Positions 6,965 through 15,958 of a stretch of 64,000 nucleotides of DNA are shown piece by piece; the stretch's first letter is position 1; the number at the start of each line of letters is the position of its first letter. The stretch comes from Leptospiraceae bacterium (GTDB taxonomy: Bacteria > Spirochaetota > Leptospiria > Leptospirales > Leptospiraceae): assembly GCA_024233875.1 (NCBI GenBank), contig JACKPB010000007.1, positions 182,141-246,140 of the forward strand, written 5' to 3'. A program made the translations under genes and the position numbers. Under the pieces are notes generated by a model. The model searched no databases. It saw only the letters and a list, made by a program, of their open reading frames with translations, and was not told where the DNA came from.

Positions 6965-9256
6965 CTATTCCACAACCACCCCGGGTTTACCCTTTTTCAG
7001 CTTACCGAAGACAAAAGCATCATAGCGATTTTCGGTAAGCATCTTCAAACAGGAATTTGCAAGCTCCTGAGGAACTACACCCAGGAGACCACCCGAAGTC
7101 TGAGGATCATAAAGAATCCTCGTTTTCTTAACTGAGGGACTGAGCTGATTTTCAACGAATCCATCATAGGTCATGAGATTGGCAGGAAAGAAGGAACTAT
7201 CAATCACAGGATAGATTTCCAGGATTTCCTCTACCCCATCCAAAACTCTTATATCCGACAATTGTAAATATGCTCTCTTTTTGGATGCCTTCAAAATAGT
7301 CGCCAGGTGTCCGATCAATCCAAACCCCGAAATATCAGTGCATGCCCTGACCTGATGAAGCTGGAAAATTTCCATGGCTTTTTTATTGGATTGAAGCATT
7401 TTATTGATTGCCTTATCTATCCATTTTCCATTAGCCCGATTTCTCATTTCAGCGGCAAAGATCAATCCCGTACCGAGAGGTTTGGTGAGGATCAGAATAT
7501 CTCCTTCCTGAGCTTCAGATTTTCGAATCTCTTTCCCCTCATCCACAAAACCATTGCAGGAAAGACCCGCCATGTAGTCAGAGCTTTCAGAGGTATGTCC
7601 ACCGAGAAGCCGACAATTTTCCTCCAAAAACACATCATTGATCCCCCTCATCAAGTGATACATCTCCTCTTCGAGAACTCTTTCATTTTCAAAGGGCATA
7701 TTGAGCAAGGTGAGAGCCGAGTCAGGAATACCGCCTACAGCATAGATATCATTCAGAGCATGATGAGCCAAAATCTTTCCGGAAAGATAGGAATCCTTGA
7801 GAATCAATTTAAAAAAATCTATAGTTTGAACCAGATTTTTTCCTTTAGGAATTTTAATGATGGAACTATCATCCCCATCGTGCATTCCCAGCACTACCTG
7901 AGAAGAGGATGGAGAATTGATTGTAGAATTAAAAATCTTTTCAATCTTAGAAAACAGGGACGGAGGTTCAGAGTCCTGATTGATGTTTTCTAATTGGAGA
8001 CGACTCAAAACTTTTTGTAGTACCAAGCTAGAAACCTTTGATGCACAACCATTGCACTTAAACACCTCTCCCGATACAGGCTTCATCTTCATCATTGCAG
8101 GTGGAAGATTTTTAAATTTTTTCATGAAAGAAACATCGATACTGTCTTTCATTTTGTACAAAAATGGATACGGTCCGAAACTCCATCTCCCTTTGGTGGC
8201 AATGGACTGTCTGTCTCCGGTATTCATGAGAACTAAAAAATTTCTTTGGGGAAGGTATTCTTTTAGTTTTTGTTTTTTGATGTATCTAAATATGTTTTCA
8301 TAAAGAAAAGGTGCATGGCGAACTGCATACACACCCGACTTGGGATGTTCATTAGTTTCCAGACTCGCAATGTCCCCGGCGGCAAAAATATTTTCAACAT
8401 TTACAGACTGTAGGGAATTTCTCACCAGGATGAATCCACGATCATTTGTCTTCAGTCCGGTTCTGACAATCCAATCAGGAGCAGAAGCATTTGTAGTACG
8501 AATGATAAAATCTGATTCTATAGAAAATCCGGAATCACAAAAGATTTTTACTCTTTGAAAATTCTGAATATTGAAAGTATTTCGAATGGGTGTAATACGG
8601 TTTACATTTTGATTGGCATAAAACTTTATATTTTTATCTTTCAATAATTCCAGAACGATTTTCCTGAGTTCTTTGTTATTTTTCTCAGCGGGTTCTTTTC
8701 CCTTGTGCAGGATGGAGATTTCAAAATTACAATTCAATCTTTCCATTCTGGTTTTCATCGCCAGAGCTATCTCCAGACCACCGATTCCCGCACCGATGAT
8801 AGCGATTTGAATCAATTTCTCCGTAGGTTTGGACCGGATATTGTAACTAAAATTCTCAAGTGAATCCAGAAAATAAGAAACCGGTTTTACAGGATAGGCA
8901 AACTCAACTCCGAGTATGTTTGAGATATCGGGTGTACTTCCCGTATCAATAGATAGAATATCATAATCAACTTCAGGGTGATTTTTTAGAAATAATTTCT
9001 GCTTTTGTATGTCAATATTTACCGCCTCATCCTGAATGTACTTCACACCACCGAATGTGCACAACTGACGTAAGTCAATATGAACCTCATCAAATCTATA
9101 GTCACCGGTGATGTAGGAAGGCAACATTCCCGAGTAAGGTGTCATTGTGAAGGGAGAGACAAGTGTTACATGCAACCCCGAATGCGATGACATACCCATC
9201 TTTTTCAGAACAAGAGCGTTGCTATGCCCGCCGCCTACAAAAACGATTTTTTTCAT
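6965..9256 (-). CDS. selD: fused flavoprotein oxidoreductase - selenide, water dikinase
   Basis: 763-aa fusion. Residues 1 to about 385 form an NADH-dehydrogenase-2-like FAD/NAD domain (KKIVFVGGGHSNALVL; IAIIGAGIGGLEIALA; NIFAAGDIASLE). From about 400 the protein is SelD, which makes selenophosphate from selenide and ATP: CNGCASKV carries the catalytic Cys and Lys, GMHDGDDSSII binds metal and ATP, and LAHHALNDIYAVGGIP and SGGLLGVVP are conserved. The same architecture is known in cyanobacteria and other groups, where the flavin domain may supply or sense reduced selenium. No selA, selB or selU is in the window, so the use (selenoprotein or selenouridine tRNA) is open. Confidence 0.9.
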   Translation of the reverse strand: MKKIVFVGGGHSNALVLKKMGMSSHSGLHVTLVSPFTMTPYSGMLPSYITGDYRFDEVHIDLRQLCTFGGVKYIQDEAVNIDIQKQKLFLKNHPEVDYDILSIDTGSTPDISNILGVEFAYPVKPVSYFLDSLENFSYNIRSKPTEKLIQIAIIGAGIGGLEIALAMKTRMERLNCNFEISILHKGKEPAEKNNKELRKIVLELLKDKNIKFYANQNVNRITPIRNTFNIQNFQRVKIFCDSGFSIESDFIIRTTNASAPDWIVRTGLKTNDRGFILVRNSLQSVNVENIFAAGDIASLETNEHPKSGVYAVRHAPFLYENIFRYIKKQKLKEYLPQRNFLVLMNTGDRQSIATKGRWSFGPYPFLYKMKDSIDVSFMKKFKNLPPAMMKMKPVSGEVFKCNGCASKVSSLVLQKVLSRLQLENINQDSEPPSLFSKIEKIFNSTINSPSSSQVVLGMHDGDDSSIIKIPKGKNLVQTIDFFKLILKDSYLSGKILAHHALNDIYAVGGIPDSALTLLNMPFENERVLEEEMYHLMRGINDVFLEENCRLLGGHTSESSDYMAGLSCNGFVDEGKEIRKSEAQEGDILILTKPLGTGLIFAAEMRNRANGKWIDKAINKMLQSNKKAMEIFQLHQVRACTDISGFGLIGHLATILKASKKRAYLQLSDIRVLDGVEEILEIYPVIDSSFFPANLMTYDGFVENQLSPSVKKTRILYDPQTSGGLLGVVPQELANSCLKMLTENRYDAFVFGKLKKGKPGVVVE

Positions 9257-9327
9257 ATATTTTTCTTTGGTTCAAGACAAAGTTTTTACATCGGCTTCAA
9301 TGATCAAGATACTACTTTAAATTCAAA

Positions 9328-10419
9328 TTAGAATTTTAATAATTTTTTAACTTCAGTTTCATTGACAGGTGAGATCACTCCCATCTCCGTAATGATCCCT
9401 GAAATCAAATCGGAAGGAGTAACGTCAAAAGAAGGATTCAAAGCCAGGGCTGTTTCCGGAGAGAGGATGCCCGGGGGAATGTAATTCTTTCCATCGGAAT
9501 CTTTCAAAAATGAATTTTGTGTCAATTCATCCGAATTTCTCATCTCGATAGGGATTTCCCGACCGGAAGCAATCGAAAGATCAAAGCTGGTTCGGCTCCC
9601 TGCGACAAAAAATGGCACGGAATGATGCCCGGCAATGATTGCGTGTGAATAAGTACCTATTTTATTGGCTGTATCACCATTTCTTGCGATTCGATCCGCG
9701 CCGACCAATACCGCATTGATTTTTTTCTCATTCATCACGAAGGCACTCATACTGTCTGTGATGATATAGTGCTCAATCCCCTCTTTTCCCAATTCCCAGG
9801 AGGTCAAGCGGGATCCCTGATGATAGGGTCTGGTTTCACTGACATAGACGGTCAATCGAAACCCTCTATCCCGCAAAAATCGTATCACACCCAAAGCGGT
9901 CCCGATCCCGGCAGTCGCAATTGCGCCCGTATTACAATGAGTGAGGATATTCAGGTCTCCGGTATGATCTTTGAATAGATCCGCACCATTGGAAGCTATC
10001 TTAGAATTTGTCTCTATATCTTCCTCAAAGAAACGATTAGCGAGGGTTTCCGAATCTCTCCGTATCCGATCCAATCCGGACTCCCTCCAATAGCTTTCCG
10101 TAAACTGATTCAGGTACTCTTCTGTCGCCAAACGGAGATTTACAGCTGTAGGTCTCGACTCGACAAGGTTTTGAATTTTCATAAGAAAATCAGAATAATC
10201 AGGCTTTTCCGATACAGAATTGAGATACACACACATTCCGTAGATTCCTGAAATTGCAATCGCCGGTGCTCCGCGAACAATCATTTTACGAATCGAATCA
10301 ATCACATCTTCCAAACTGTATTGCTCGATAAATTCTTCATGACCGGGTAATTTTCTCTGATCGAGGAGAAACAATTTCCCATCCTGCCAAAGAATCGATT
10401 TGACTATATTGTTCTTCAT
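9328..10419 (-). CDS. mtnA: S-methyl-5-thioribose-1-phosphate isomerase
   Basis: Methionine-salvage isomerase converting methylthioribose-1-phosphate to the ribulose form. It shows VRGAPAIAISGIYG, the catalytic-Cys segment LTHCNTGAIATAGIGTALGV, and the catalytic-Asp segment AVLVGADRIARNGDTANKIGT. Length 363 aa is typical. Polyamine synthesis yields methylthioadenosine, so this enzyme fits with the speD/speE-like genes farther along, although it is not in their operon. Confidence 0.95.
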   Translation of the reverse strand: MKNNIVKSILWQDGKLFLLDQRKLPGHEEFIEQYSLEDVIDSIRKMIVRGAPAIAISGIYGMCVYLNSVSEKPDYSDFLMKIQNLVESRPTAVNLRLATEEYLNQFTESYWRESGLDRIRRDSETLANRFFEEDIETNSKIASNGADLFKDHTGDLNILTHCNTGAIATAGIGTALGVIRFLRDRGFRLTVYVSETRPYHQGSRLTSWELGKEGIEHYIITDSMSAFVMNEKKINAVLVGADRIARNGDTANKIGTYSHAIIAGHHSVPFFVAGSRTSFDLSIASGREIPIEMRNSDELTQNSFLKDSDGKNYIPPGILSPETALALNPSFDVTPSDLISGIITEMGVISPVNETEVKKLLKF

Positions 10420-10488
10420 TTAAAAATCCAATCCCCTTTCTGAAATACCCTGCTTGACGTACAATCCCATTTCAACATTCTAAGGTAT

Positions 10489-11445
10489 ATGGCAAATAAA
10501 AAAACCACGATAGGACCGACCATATTCGGAAAATCGATTTTCCATCCATTGAACCTTATTTTGCTTGCAAACAGTATTATCTTTTTAATCCAACTGATGT
10601 TGATCGATGACAAAGATCCCAGTAGATCTCTTTCTCTTTCCATACATAAGATATTCGGTTTACAACCCATCTCTTTTATGAATGGAAGATACTGGCAGAT
10701 CCTTACCTATGGCTTTCTTCATTCCACAGCCAGTTCCCTTCCCTTACATCTCATTTTCAATATGTATGGTTTTTATCTTTTGGGTGGATACCTCGTCCCC
10801 CTTTTGGGGAAATGGAAGTTTACTTTTCTTTACTTTACCTCCCTCATTTCCGGAGGACTGATGGTCGTTCTCGCGGCGTATTTGGGAGTTCTGGTCAATG
10901 GAAATTCAGCATTTGACGGACTCATCACCGTTACGATCGGTGCGAGTGGTGCTGTCTTCGGTTTGATGTCCATGTTCGGAATCTTTTTTCCCGAGATGGA
11001 GCTTTTGATCCTCTTTTTTGCGATTCGGGCGAAAAATGCAGTTTGGTTTTCTCTGATTCTGGGGGCTGTCATGACTTATTTCGGCAGTGCTCCTATCAGC
11101 AATACCTGTCATTTTGGTGGTGCTCTCGGTGGATTTGCCTTCTATCATTTCTTTGTCAGAGGAAAGCAAAAAGAAAGGGGAAACCTCATAGATATAGTCG
11201 TTGAAAGTGTTCAAAAAACCGAAGAGAAGATGATAGAGGTTACTCCCGAAGAGACAAACAAAAAACACATCCAAACAGTCAAATCTCTAAATGACATTAA
11301 GAAAAAGGAAGACTATCTGAAATCCTACCAGGTTCCCTCTGCAAACATCTGTCCTCCTTCTACTTTCAACACAGAAGATTCTTATTGTTTGAATTGTGAA
11401 TGGTTGCCCAATTGCTTACTGAGAAAAACCAAAGATGAGGCTTAA
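10489..11445 (+). CDS. rhomboid-family intramembrane serine protease with Cys-rich tail
   Basis: Six-helix rhomboid core with HLIFN (His87, Asn91), catalytic GASGAVFG (Ser153) and HFGGALGG (His208), so the active site is intact. After residue 225 comes a charged cytoplasmic tail with four Cys in CPPSTFNTEDSYCLNC and a following NC, a possible metal-binding knuckle. AAGG lies three bases before the ATG. It is followed after three bases by an exported von Willebrand A protein, suggesting a shared transcript and perhaps a protease-substrate relation. Confidence 0.9.
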   Translation: MANKKTTIGPTIFGKSIFHPLNLILLANSIIFLIQLMLIDDKDPSRSLSLSIHKIFGLQPISFMNGRYWQILTYGFLHSTASSLPLHLIFNMYGFYLLGGYLVPLLGKWKFTFLYFTSLISGGLMVVLAAYLGVLVNGNSAFDGLITVTIGASGAVFGLMSMFGIFFPEMELLILFFAIRAKNAVWFSLILGAVMTYFGSAPISNTCHFGGALGGFAFYHFFVRGKQKERGNLIDIVVESVQKTEEKMIEVTPEETNKKHIQTVKSLNDIKKKEDYLKSYQVPSANICPPSTFNTEDSYCLNCEWLPNCLLRKTKDEA

Positions 11446-11448
11446 AAA

Positions 11449-12513
11449 ATGAGTTTAAAATTCAACGGAAAATTATTCCTAATCTTGCTCGGACTTGTGA
11501 TAAGTTTCGGGATAGCGAATTCCTGGGATGACATCAACCTTCCCGACAAAGATGGCGATGGAATTTATGACAAACTGGAGATTGCCGCCGGTCTCAACCC
11601 CGATCTGGATGAATGCCAGCCGAGCAATTGCAAGGATGTTTCCATTTATGGAATCACCGGAGATGAGTACCTCATTATCATTCTCGATCAAAGTTTGAGT
11701 ATGAATGATGCGATGACTGAATCTTCCACAAAAATGCAGTCCGCAAAGTCTGTTGTCAAAAGTTTTATCCAAAGAAACCCACCATTTTTGAAACTGGGTA
11801 TGTATGCCTACGGTCAAAATGATTGTTCGGCTCTCGATGAGGTTCGATCCCCCTTTACCAATTTCTCCAAAGAAGAACTTCTTAAGGATGTAGATACCCT
11901 CGAACCCAGAGGCTCCACTCCTATTGCCGCCACTCTTGAAAAGCTAAGGGAAGAATTGAGGGGCAAAAAAGGAAAATTCAACATTCTCCTAGTCACAGAT
12001 GGAGTGGAAAGTTGCGATGGGGATCCTGTAGCGGCTGCCAAGTCCCTGACCAGTATCAATACCCTCGATACAGGCGTGAAACTTTTCATAGCAGGCTTGA
12101 AAATTCCTCCCGGACAGGGAAAACAACTCGAACAGGTAGCAATCGCGTCTCAAGGAAAGTACTACCCCATCGATTCCGAAGCCGAATTTAAGAATATTTT
12201 CGATCCACCTCTCAAAGAGATCATCAAAAACCTGGAAGGGCTTGTCTGTCTCCAAATCGAATTGGACAAACTCATCAAATGTGAAAAGGATCGAATGAAC
12301 AAAATTCGACTGGTTTCCAATAAAAAGCTCATCAATCCTTTCAACAAAGACTTCACGCCCGAAGAGAAGGAATTCCTGAGAATCGAGATCCCAAAACTCG
12401 AAACAAAAGCCAAAGGAAGGATAGATGACTACAATCGAATCCGGCACGAAGGAAGCAATAAGCACAAAAAGAAGATCGTAGATCTCTCCAAACTCCTCAA
12501 ACCCGGTTCCTGA
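11449..12513 (+). CDS. exported von Willebrand factor A domain protein
   Basis: N-terminal signal or anchor (LFLILLGLVISFGIANS) is followed by a calcium-binding-type repeat (DKDGDGIYDKLEIAAGLNP). A vWA domain follows with MIDAS motif DQSLSM near residue 80, a later Thr in the RGSTPIAATL stretch and LLVTDGVESCDGD. The last ~90 residues are a basic helical extension. Likely periplasmic or surface-exposed and metal-dependent in binding; ligand unknown. It starts three bases after the rhomboid stop and is closed by a bidirectional terminator. Confidence 0.85.
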   Translation: MSLKFNGKLFLILLGLVISFGIANSWDDINLPDKDGDGIYDKLEIAAGLNPDLDECQPSNCKDVSIYGITGDEYLIIILDQSLSMNDAMTESSTKMQSAKSVVKSFIQRNPPFLKLGMYAYGQNDCSALDEVRSPFTNFSKEELLKDVDTLEPRGSTPIAATLEKLREELRGKKGKFNILLVTDGVESCDGDPVAAAKSLTSINTLDTGVKLFIAGLKIPPGQGKQLEQVAIASQGKYYPIDSEAEFKNIFDPPLKEIIKNLEGLVCLQIELDKLIKCEKDRMNKIRLVSNKKLINPFNKDFTPEEKEFLRIEIPKLETKAKGRIDDYNRIRHEGSNKHKKKIVDLSKLLKPGS

Positions 12514-12524
12514 CCCAAAAAAAA

Positions 12525-12547
12525 AGCCCGATACTCATCGGGCTTTT
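12525..12547. terminator. bidirectional intrinsic terminator
   Basis: Stem AGCCCGAT (12525-12532) / ATCGGGCT (12537-12544) with loop ACTC. A run of A on the left and TTTT on the right lets it stop both the vWA transcript and the opposing dnaA transcript. Confidence 0.85.
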
Positions 12548-12571
12548 CTCATTTATAGGCTCATTTCGCTC

Positions 12572-13879
12572 TTATTGAAGTTCGAATTTTCTTCTAAATC
12601 CCAGGACTATCCTCTTAAAGTTTTCATCCTTTTTCATATTGGTTTCTACTTTTTTTAAGGCAGAGATCACAGTGGTGTGATTGGTATTGAAAATCTTTCC
12701 GATCATTGTTTTGTTTAGATTGCAGATTTCATAGATCAAGTACATGGAGACATGTCTGGGAATGATGTACTCTGATTTTCTGGACTTACTGGTAATCTGG
12801 GACTTTTCCTGGGAGTAGTATTCACAGACAGTGTCCAGGATTCGATCGTGTTGAATATCGATCTTACCGATTTTCTCGATTCTTGACTCCAGAATCTCCT
12901 TCACCTTTTCATCGGAAAATAGCAGGAGATTGTACGTCTTTCTGTACAGGGACAATTCATTCAGACAACCGGTGATCGATCTCATATCAGATTTAAAATT
13001 GTCCTGAATGAATTGAATGGAAGTATCACTGAGATTCAAACTAAAATCTTCTGATTTTTTTTGGATCAGCATCTCCCGAATCTTTGAATCGGGGGGCTTG
13101 ATCTCTACCTGGTACCCGGACAAAAACCGCGAACGAAGTCTATCCTGAAGGGGCAACTCGTGCACGGGACGGTCCGCAGAAATGATGATCTGACGATTTC
13201 TCTCAAATAAAAAATTATAGAGTTGGAAGAATTCTTCCTGAGTCTTTTCTGCAGTACTGTTCAACTGATGAATGTCATCGATGATGAGACAGGTATAGGA
13301 TTGAAATCGGGAACGAAATTGATCCAAACCATTCTTGATCTGGAGATTGTAGACAAACTCAGTGAGAAATTGGCTGATGGAGAGGTACTTTACATTCTCA
13401 TTCTTTTCCTGAAGAGCCTTTCCTATTGCCTGAAGGAGGTGAGTCTTACCGACTCCTACCCGACCATAGATGTACAGAGGATTAAAAATACCGGGTTTTT
13501 GAACAACTTCCATTGCCGCAGTAATCGCCAGAGCGTTTGAATCGCCTTTGAGAGTGTTTTCGAAGGAGTAGTCCGGATGAAAAACAGACTGAGTCTCATT
13601 GAATCGGTTCTCAACAAAATTGGAGATCGGATTGATAGACTGAACGTCTGCTGAGATCGAAATCTTCAGTCTTGAACCCGAGATTTTTTCAATAGCGTCC
13701 TGGATGTACTGCTGATATTTTTTTTCTACGTGCTCTTTGATTGTGGTAGAGGGAGCATGAAGAAAGATTTCATTCCTATCGAACTCTTTGATAGTCAGAG
13801 GTTGGATAAAAGGATCATAGTACATAGAAGGAATTTTCTTAGATACTTCTGCTAGTACATCGTTCCAATTAAGCTCCAT
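12572..13879 (-). CDS. dnaA: chromosomal replication initiator DnaA, leptospiral type
   Basis: 435 aa with all four domains: an N-terminal interaction domain, the AAA+ core with Walker A GRVGVGKTHLL and Walker B CLIIDDIHQLN, sensor-2 region, and domain IV ending RHVSMYLIYEICNLNKTMIGKIFNTNHTTVISALKKVE. The DNA-contact loop is one residue shorter than the usual FGGRDHTTV and lacks its Arg and Asp. I recall similar loops from leptospiral DnaA, so this is probably lineage-typical, with an altered box preference. Neighbours are exported-protein genes, not dnaN/recF/gyrB. Confidence 0.92.
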   Translation of the reverse strand: MELNWNDVLAEVSKKIPSMYYDPFIQPLTIKEFDRNEIFLHAPSTTIKEHVEKKYQQYIQDAIEKISGSRLKISISADVQSINPISNFVENRFNETQSVFHPDYSFENTLKGDSNALAITAAMEVVQKPGIFNPLYIYGRVGVGKTHLLQAIGKALQEKNENVKYLSISQFLTEFVYNLQIKNGLDQFRSRFQSYTCLIIDDIHQLNSTAEKTQEEFFQLYNFLFERNRQIIISADRPVHELPLQDRLRSRFLSGYQVEIKPPDSKIREMLIQKKSEDFSLNLSDTSIQFIQDNFKSDMRSITGCLNELSLYRKTYNLLLFSDEKVKEILESRIEKIGKIDIQHDRILDTVCEYYSQEKSQITSKSRKSEYIIPRHVSMYLIYEICNLNKTMIGKIFNTNHTTVISALKKVETNMKKDENFKRIVLGFRRKFELQ

Positions 13880-14282
13880 TTTTTCTCCCTGGGTGGTGTA
13901 TAATTTTCTATCTATAAAATAGAATAAGGCAAATTGTTAAATCTAAATTCTATCCAATTGGAAATTTTTCATGAGCTGTATCTAACTTATAATATTTTTA
14001 TGTCTCATTATTTTTTTTCAAATTCATCACTATTTTTAATTTTGCGTACTGGTGCTGGTATGAAATTTTAAAAGTATTTTACCTTGTACTATTGTAGTTT
14101 TCCGGTCTATGAGCTTTCGATAAAATGATTTTTGTAATCACGCGATCCTATCTGCCGAAATTTCGTTATCATCTATTGGAAAATTTTTTTTTCTAATATC
14201 TTTTCTGAACAATCTATCGAAGATTGGAAAGAGTTTTGAATAGAATTGGTGTGGGTTCCGCACACCCGGATACCGGGATTCT
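13880..14282. other. AT-rich intergenic region upstream of dnaA
   Basis: About 400 bases between divergent genes. It must hold the promoters of dnaA and the SGNH lipoprotein gene. I saw no TTATCCACA-type DnaA boxes on either strand, although it is AT-rich, so I do not call an origin here. A 62-residue minus frame (14138-14326) has no SD and overlaps the lipoprotein start. Confidence 0.4.
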
Positions 14283-14294
14283 GGAGGAAAGAGA

Positions 14295-15140
14295 TTGTTT
14301 TCAATCAAATTTAGATTTATTATCATTCATCTTCTGATTTTGTTTCTCTTCAGTAATTGTGATACAAAAAAAAAGATAGATGACAACCTACAAATGCAAT
14401 TTGCCTGCTATTCCCTTGCCATCTGCACAAATGATCGGGGAACTAAATTTGGAATGGTGGGAGATAGTTGGACGGATCTAGTCTTTGGAGTCAATGCCAT
14501 AGAAACCCTTCGCGTTCAATTGGAAAAGTACCACAACTACCAGATCAAAGGGGCAACACTCGGAGGAACCACTCTCAGCGGAGCCTACCAACGCGGTGCA
14601 CACATTCAAACAATCGACGAAGCGGGACCTTCCATAAAATACGTTCTTGTCAGTCTGGGAGGAAATGACCTACAGTTCACTCCATCCGCCTATGTGAATA
14701 ATTTTTCAGCTGAGAAGCAATCCAGATTCCTAACCATTTCCGGGCTTATCAAGGACATGATCACATCGGGGAATGCCTACAAATTGAATAAATGGGGAGG
14801 GGATCCGCTCATCTGGATTTTCCACGGCTATGACTATCCCAATCCGGACAATGCCAACGGCTCTACCTCCTGTCGGGACACTCTGAAAGCCGCCGGATTT
14901 ACGGACACACAGGTTGATGTAGACATGAAAACTCTTCTTGATGATTACAATTCTCTTCTTTACAATTTGGTCTTTCAAATAGAAAATTTCCGATACATCA
15001 ATCTGAGATCTACTCTGGGAACTTCTGTATCCGAAAAACAATATATGTTTGATTGCATCCATCCGAACAGTATCGGATTCAGATTATTGGGCAATCGTTA
15101 TGTGTTATCCCTGGAGGCATATACCAGAAATGAAAGATAA
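14295..15140 (+). CDS. SGNH/GDSL hydrolase lipoprotein
   Basis: TTG start with a clear GGAGG seven bases upstream. Signal peptide IIIHLLILFLFSNC predicts lipidation at Cys22. SGNH blocks are present: GMVGDSWTDL (nucleophile Ser), SLGGNDLQF (Asn) and DCIHPNSIGF (Asp and His). Such hydrolases are typically deacylases or acetyl esterases on envelope carbohydrate. The next two genes, an outer-membrane barrel and an SGNH-MBOAT fusion, suggest a common pathway of acyl transfer and removal. Confidence 0.85.
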   Translation: MFSIKFRFIIIHLLILFLFSNCDTKKKIDDNLQMQFACYSLAICTNDRGTKFGMVGDSWTDLVFGVNAIETLRVQLEKYHNYQIKGATLGGTTLSGAYQRGAHIQTIDEAGPSIKYVLVSLGGNDLQFTPSAYVNNFSAEKQSRFLTISGLIKDMITSGNAYKLNKWGGDPLIWIFHGYDYPNPDNANGSTSCRDTLKAAGFTDTQVDVDMKTLLDDYNSLLYNLVFQIENFRYINLRSTLGTSVSEKQYMFDCIHPNSIGFRLLGNRYVLSLEAYTRNER

Positions 15141-15936
15141 AATGCTAAAGTATCTCCTCACCTCATTCCTGATGCTTCTTCTTCCCGGACAAGTTTTTTC
15201 TGAGAATTCACAGTTCCTCCATCCCCTGAGAATTTCCGCAGGAGGTCTGTACTCCAAGATTCATGTCAATGGGTCCATCGATGAAAATTCCGAACCTTCT
15301 CTGTATGAGAGGAATCGTAACCTTTCTCTGGAAGGAGAATGGAAGGTTATGGACTACCTCTCAATCGGTGGAGGGGGAGGCCGGACAAAATACGAATCCT
15401 CCGGAAATGCTCCCATCACCCAAACTGATCGTTGGTTCGGAGCCATAAAATTTGCCAGAGAAACCGGAAATCAATCCAATGGAACTTTGATCGGTGCGGG
15501 TGTCAAAGTCTTCGATCGGATGATAGGACAGTCTCCACGATACAATGCGGCTCCCGATCTCTATATCGTACGACCTAATTTGGCATTTGGGTACAGATGG
15601 AATGGTCTGGAAATTCTCACAGAACTAGCGATTCAATCCGAGACCAATACCAGTTTCAGGGAAGAACCCCGTCAGGAATTTCAACGTCACTACCAGGCCG
15701 GATTGAGCCTTGCGTATCGAATCTCGGACAATGTCAATCTTTACCTCGAGATGGAGTACCGGGAACCCTATGAAAAATCAATCACTCCCTGGAACCGATT
15801 TTGGAATGTCTATCCCGGTTTTGCCTGGAAACCTTACGGGAATGGGATGATTTCAGCTTCCTTCTTAGTTCCTATCAGAATGGAAAGCACATCCTGGGAT
15901 CACGGTCTCAAACTCGGATACTATCATTTCTTTTAA
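15130..15936 (+). CDS. outer-membrane beta-barrel protein
   Basis: Signal peptide MLKYLLTSFLMLLLPGQVFS, then alternating aromatic/polar strands and a C-terminal Phe (LGYYHFF) as in proteins inserted by BamA. I choose ATG 15130, which overlaps the upstream stop by 11 bases and has GGAGG 12 bases before it; a second ATG at 15142 is possible. An in-frame extension to 15049 lies inside the upstream gene and would bury the signal peptide. Family not identified; by context it may export or present the acylated product. Confidence 0.75.
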   Translation: MKDKMLKYLLTSFLMLLLPGQVFSENSQFLHPLRISAGGLYSKIHVNGSIDENSEPSLYERNRNLSLEGEWKVMDYLSIGGGGGRTKYESSGNAPITQTDRWFGAIKFARETGNQSNGTLIGAGVKVFDRMIGQSPRYNAAPDLYIVRPNLAFGYRWNGLEILTELAIQSETNTSFREEPRQEFQRHYQAGLSLAYRISDNVNLYLEMEYREPYEKSITPWNRFWNVYPGFAWKPYGNGMISASFLVPIRMESTSWDHGLKLGYYHFF

Positions 15937-15958
15937 TTGATCCACAAGAAAGCAGTAA

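Noticed and set aside
13880..14282. Replication origin next to dnaA
   Set aside because: AT-rich, but no classical DnaA boxes, no dnaN and no repeated 9-mer clusters that I could see; left as intergenic.
14138..14326. 62-codon minus-strand frame upstream of dnaA
   Set aside because: No SD, no domain, and it overlaps the SGNH lipoprotein start, which has a clear SD.
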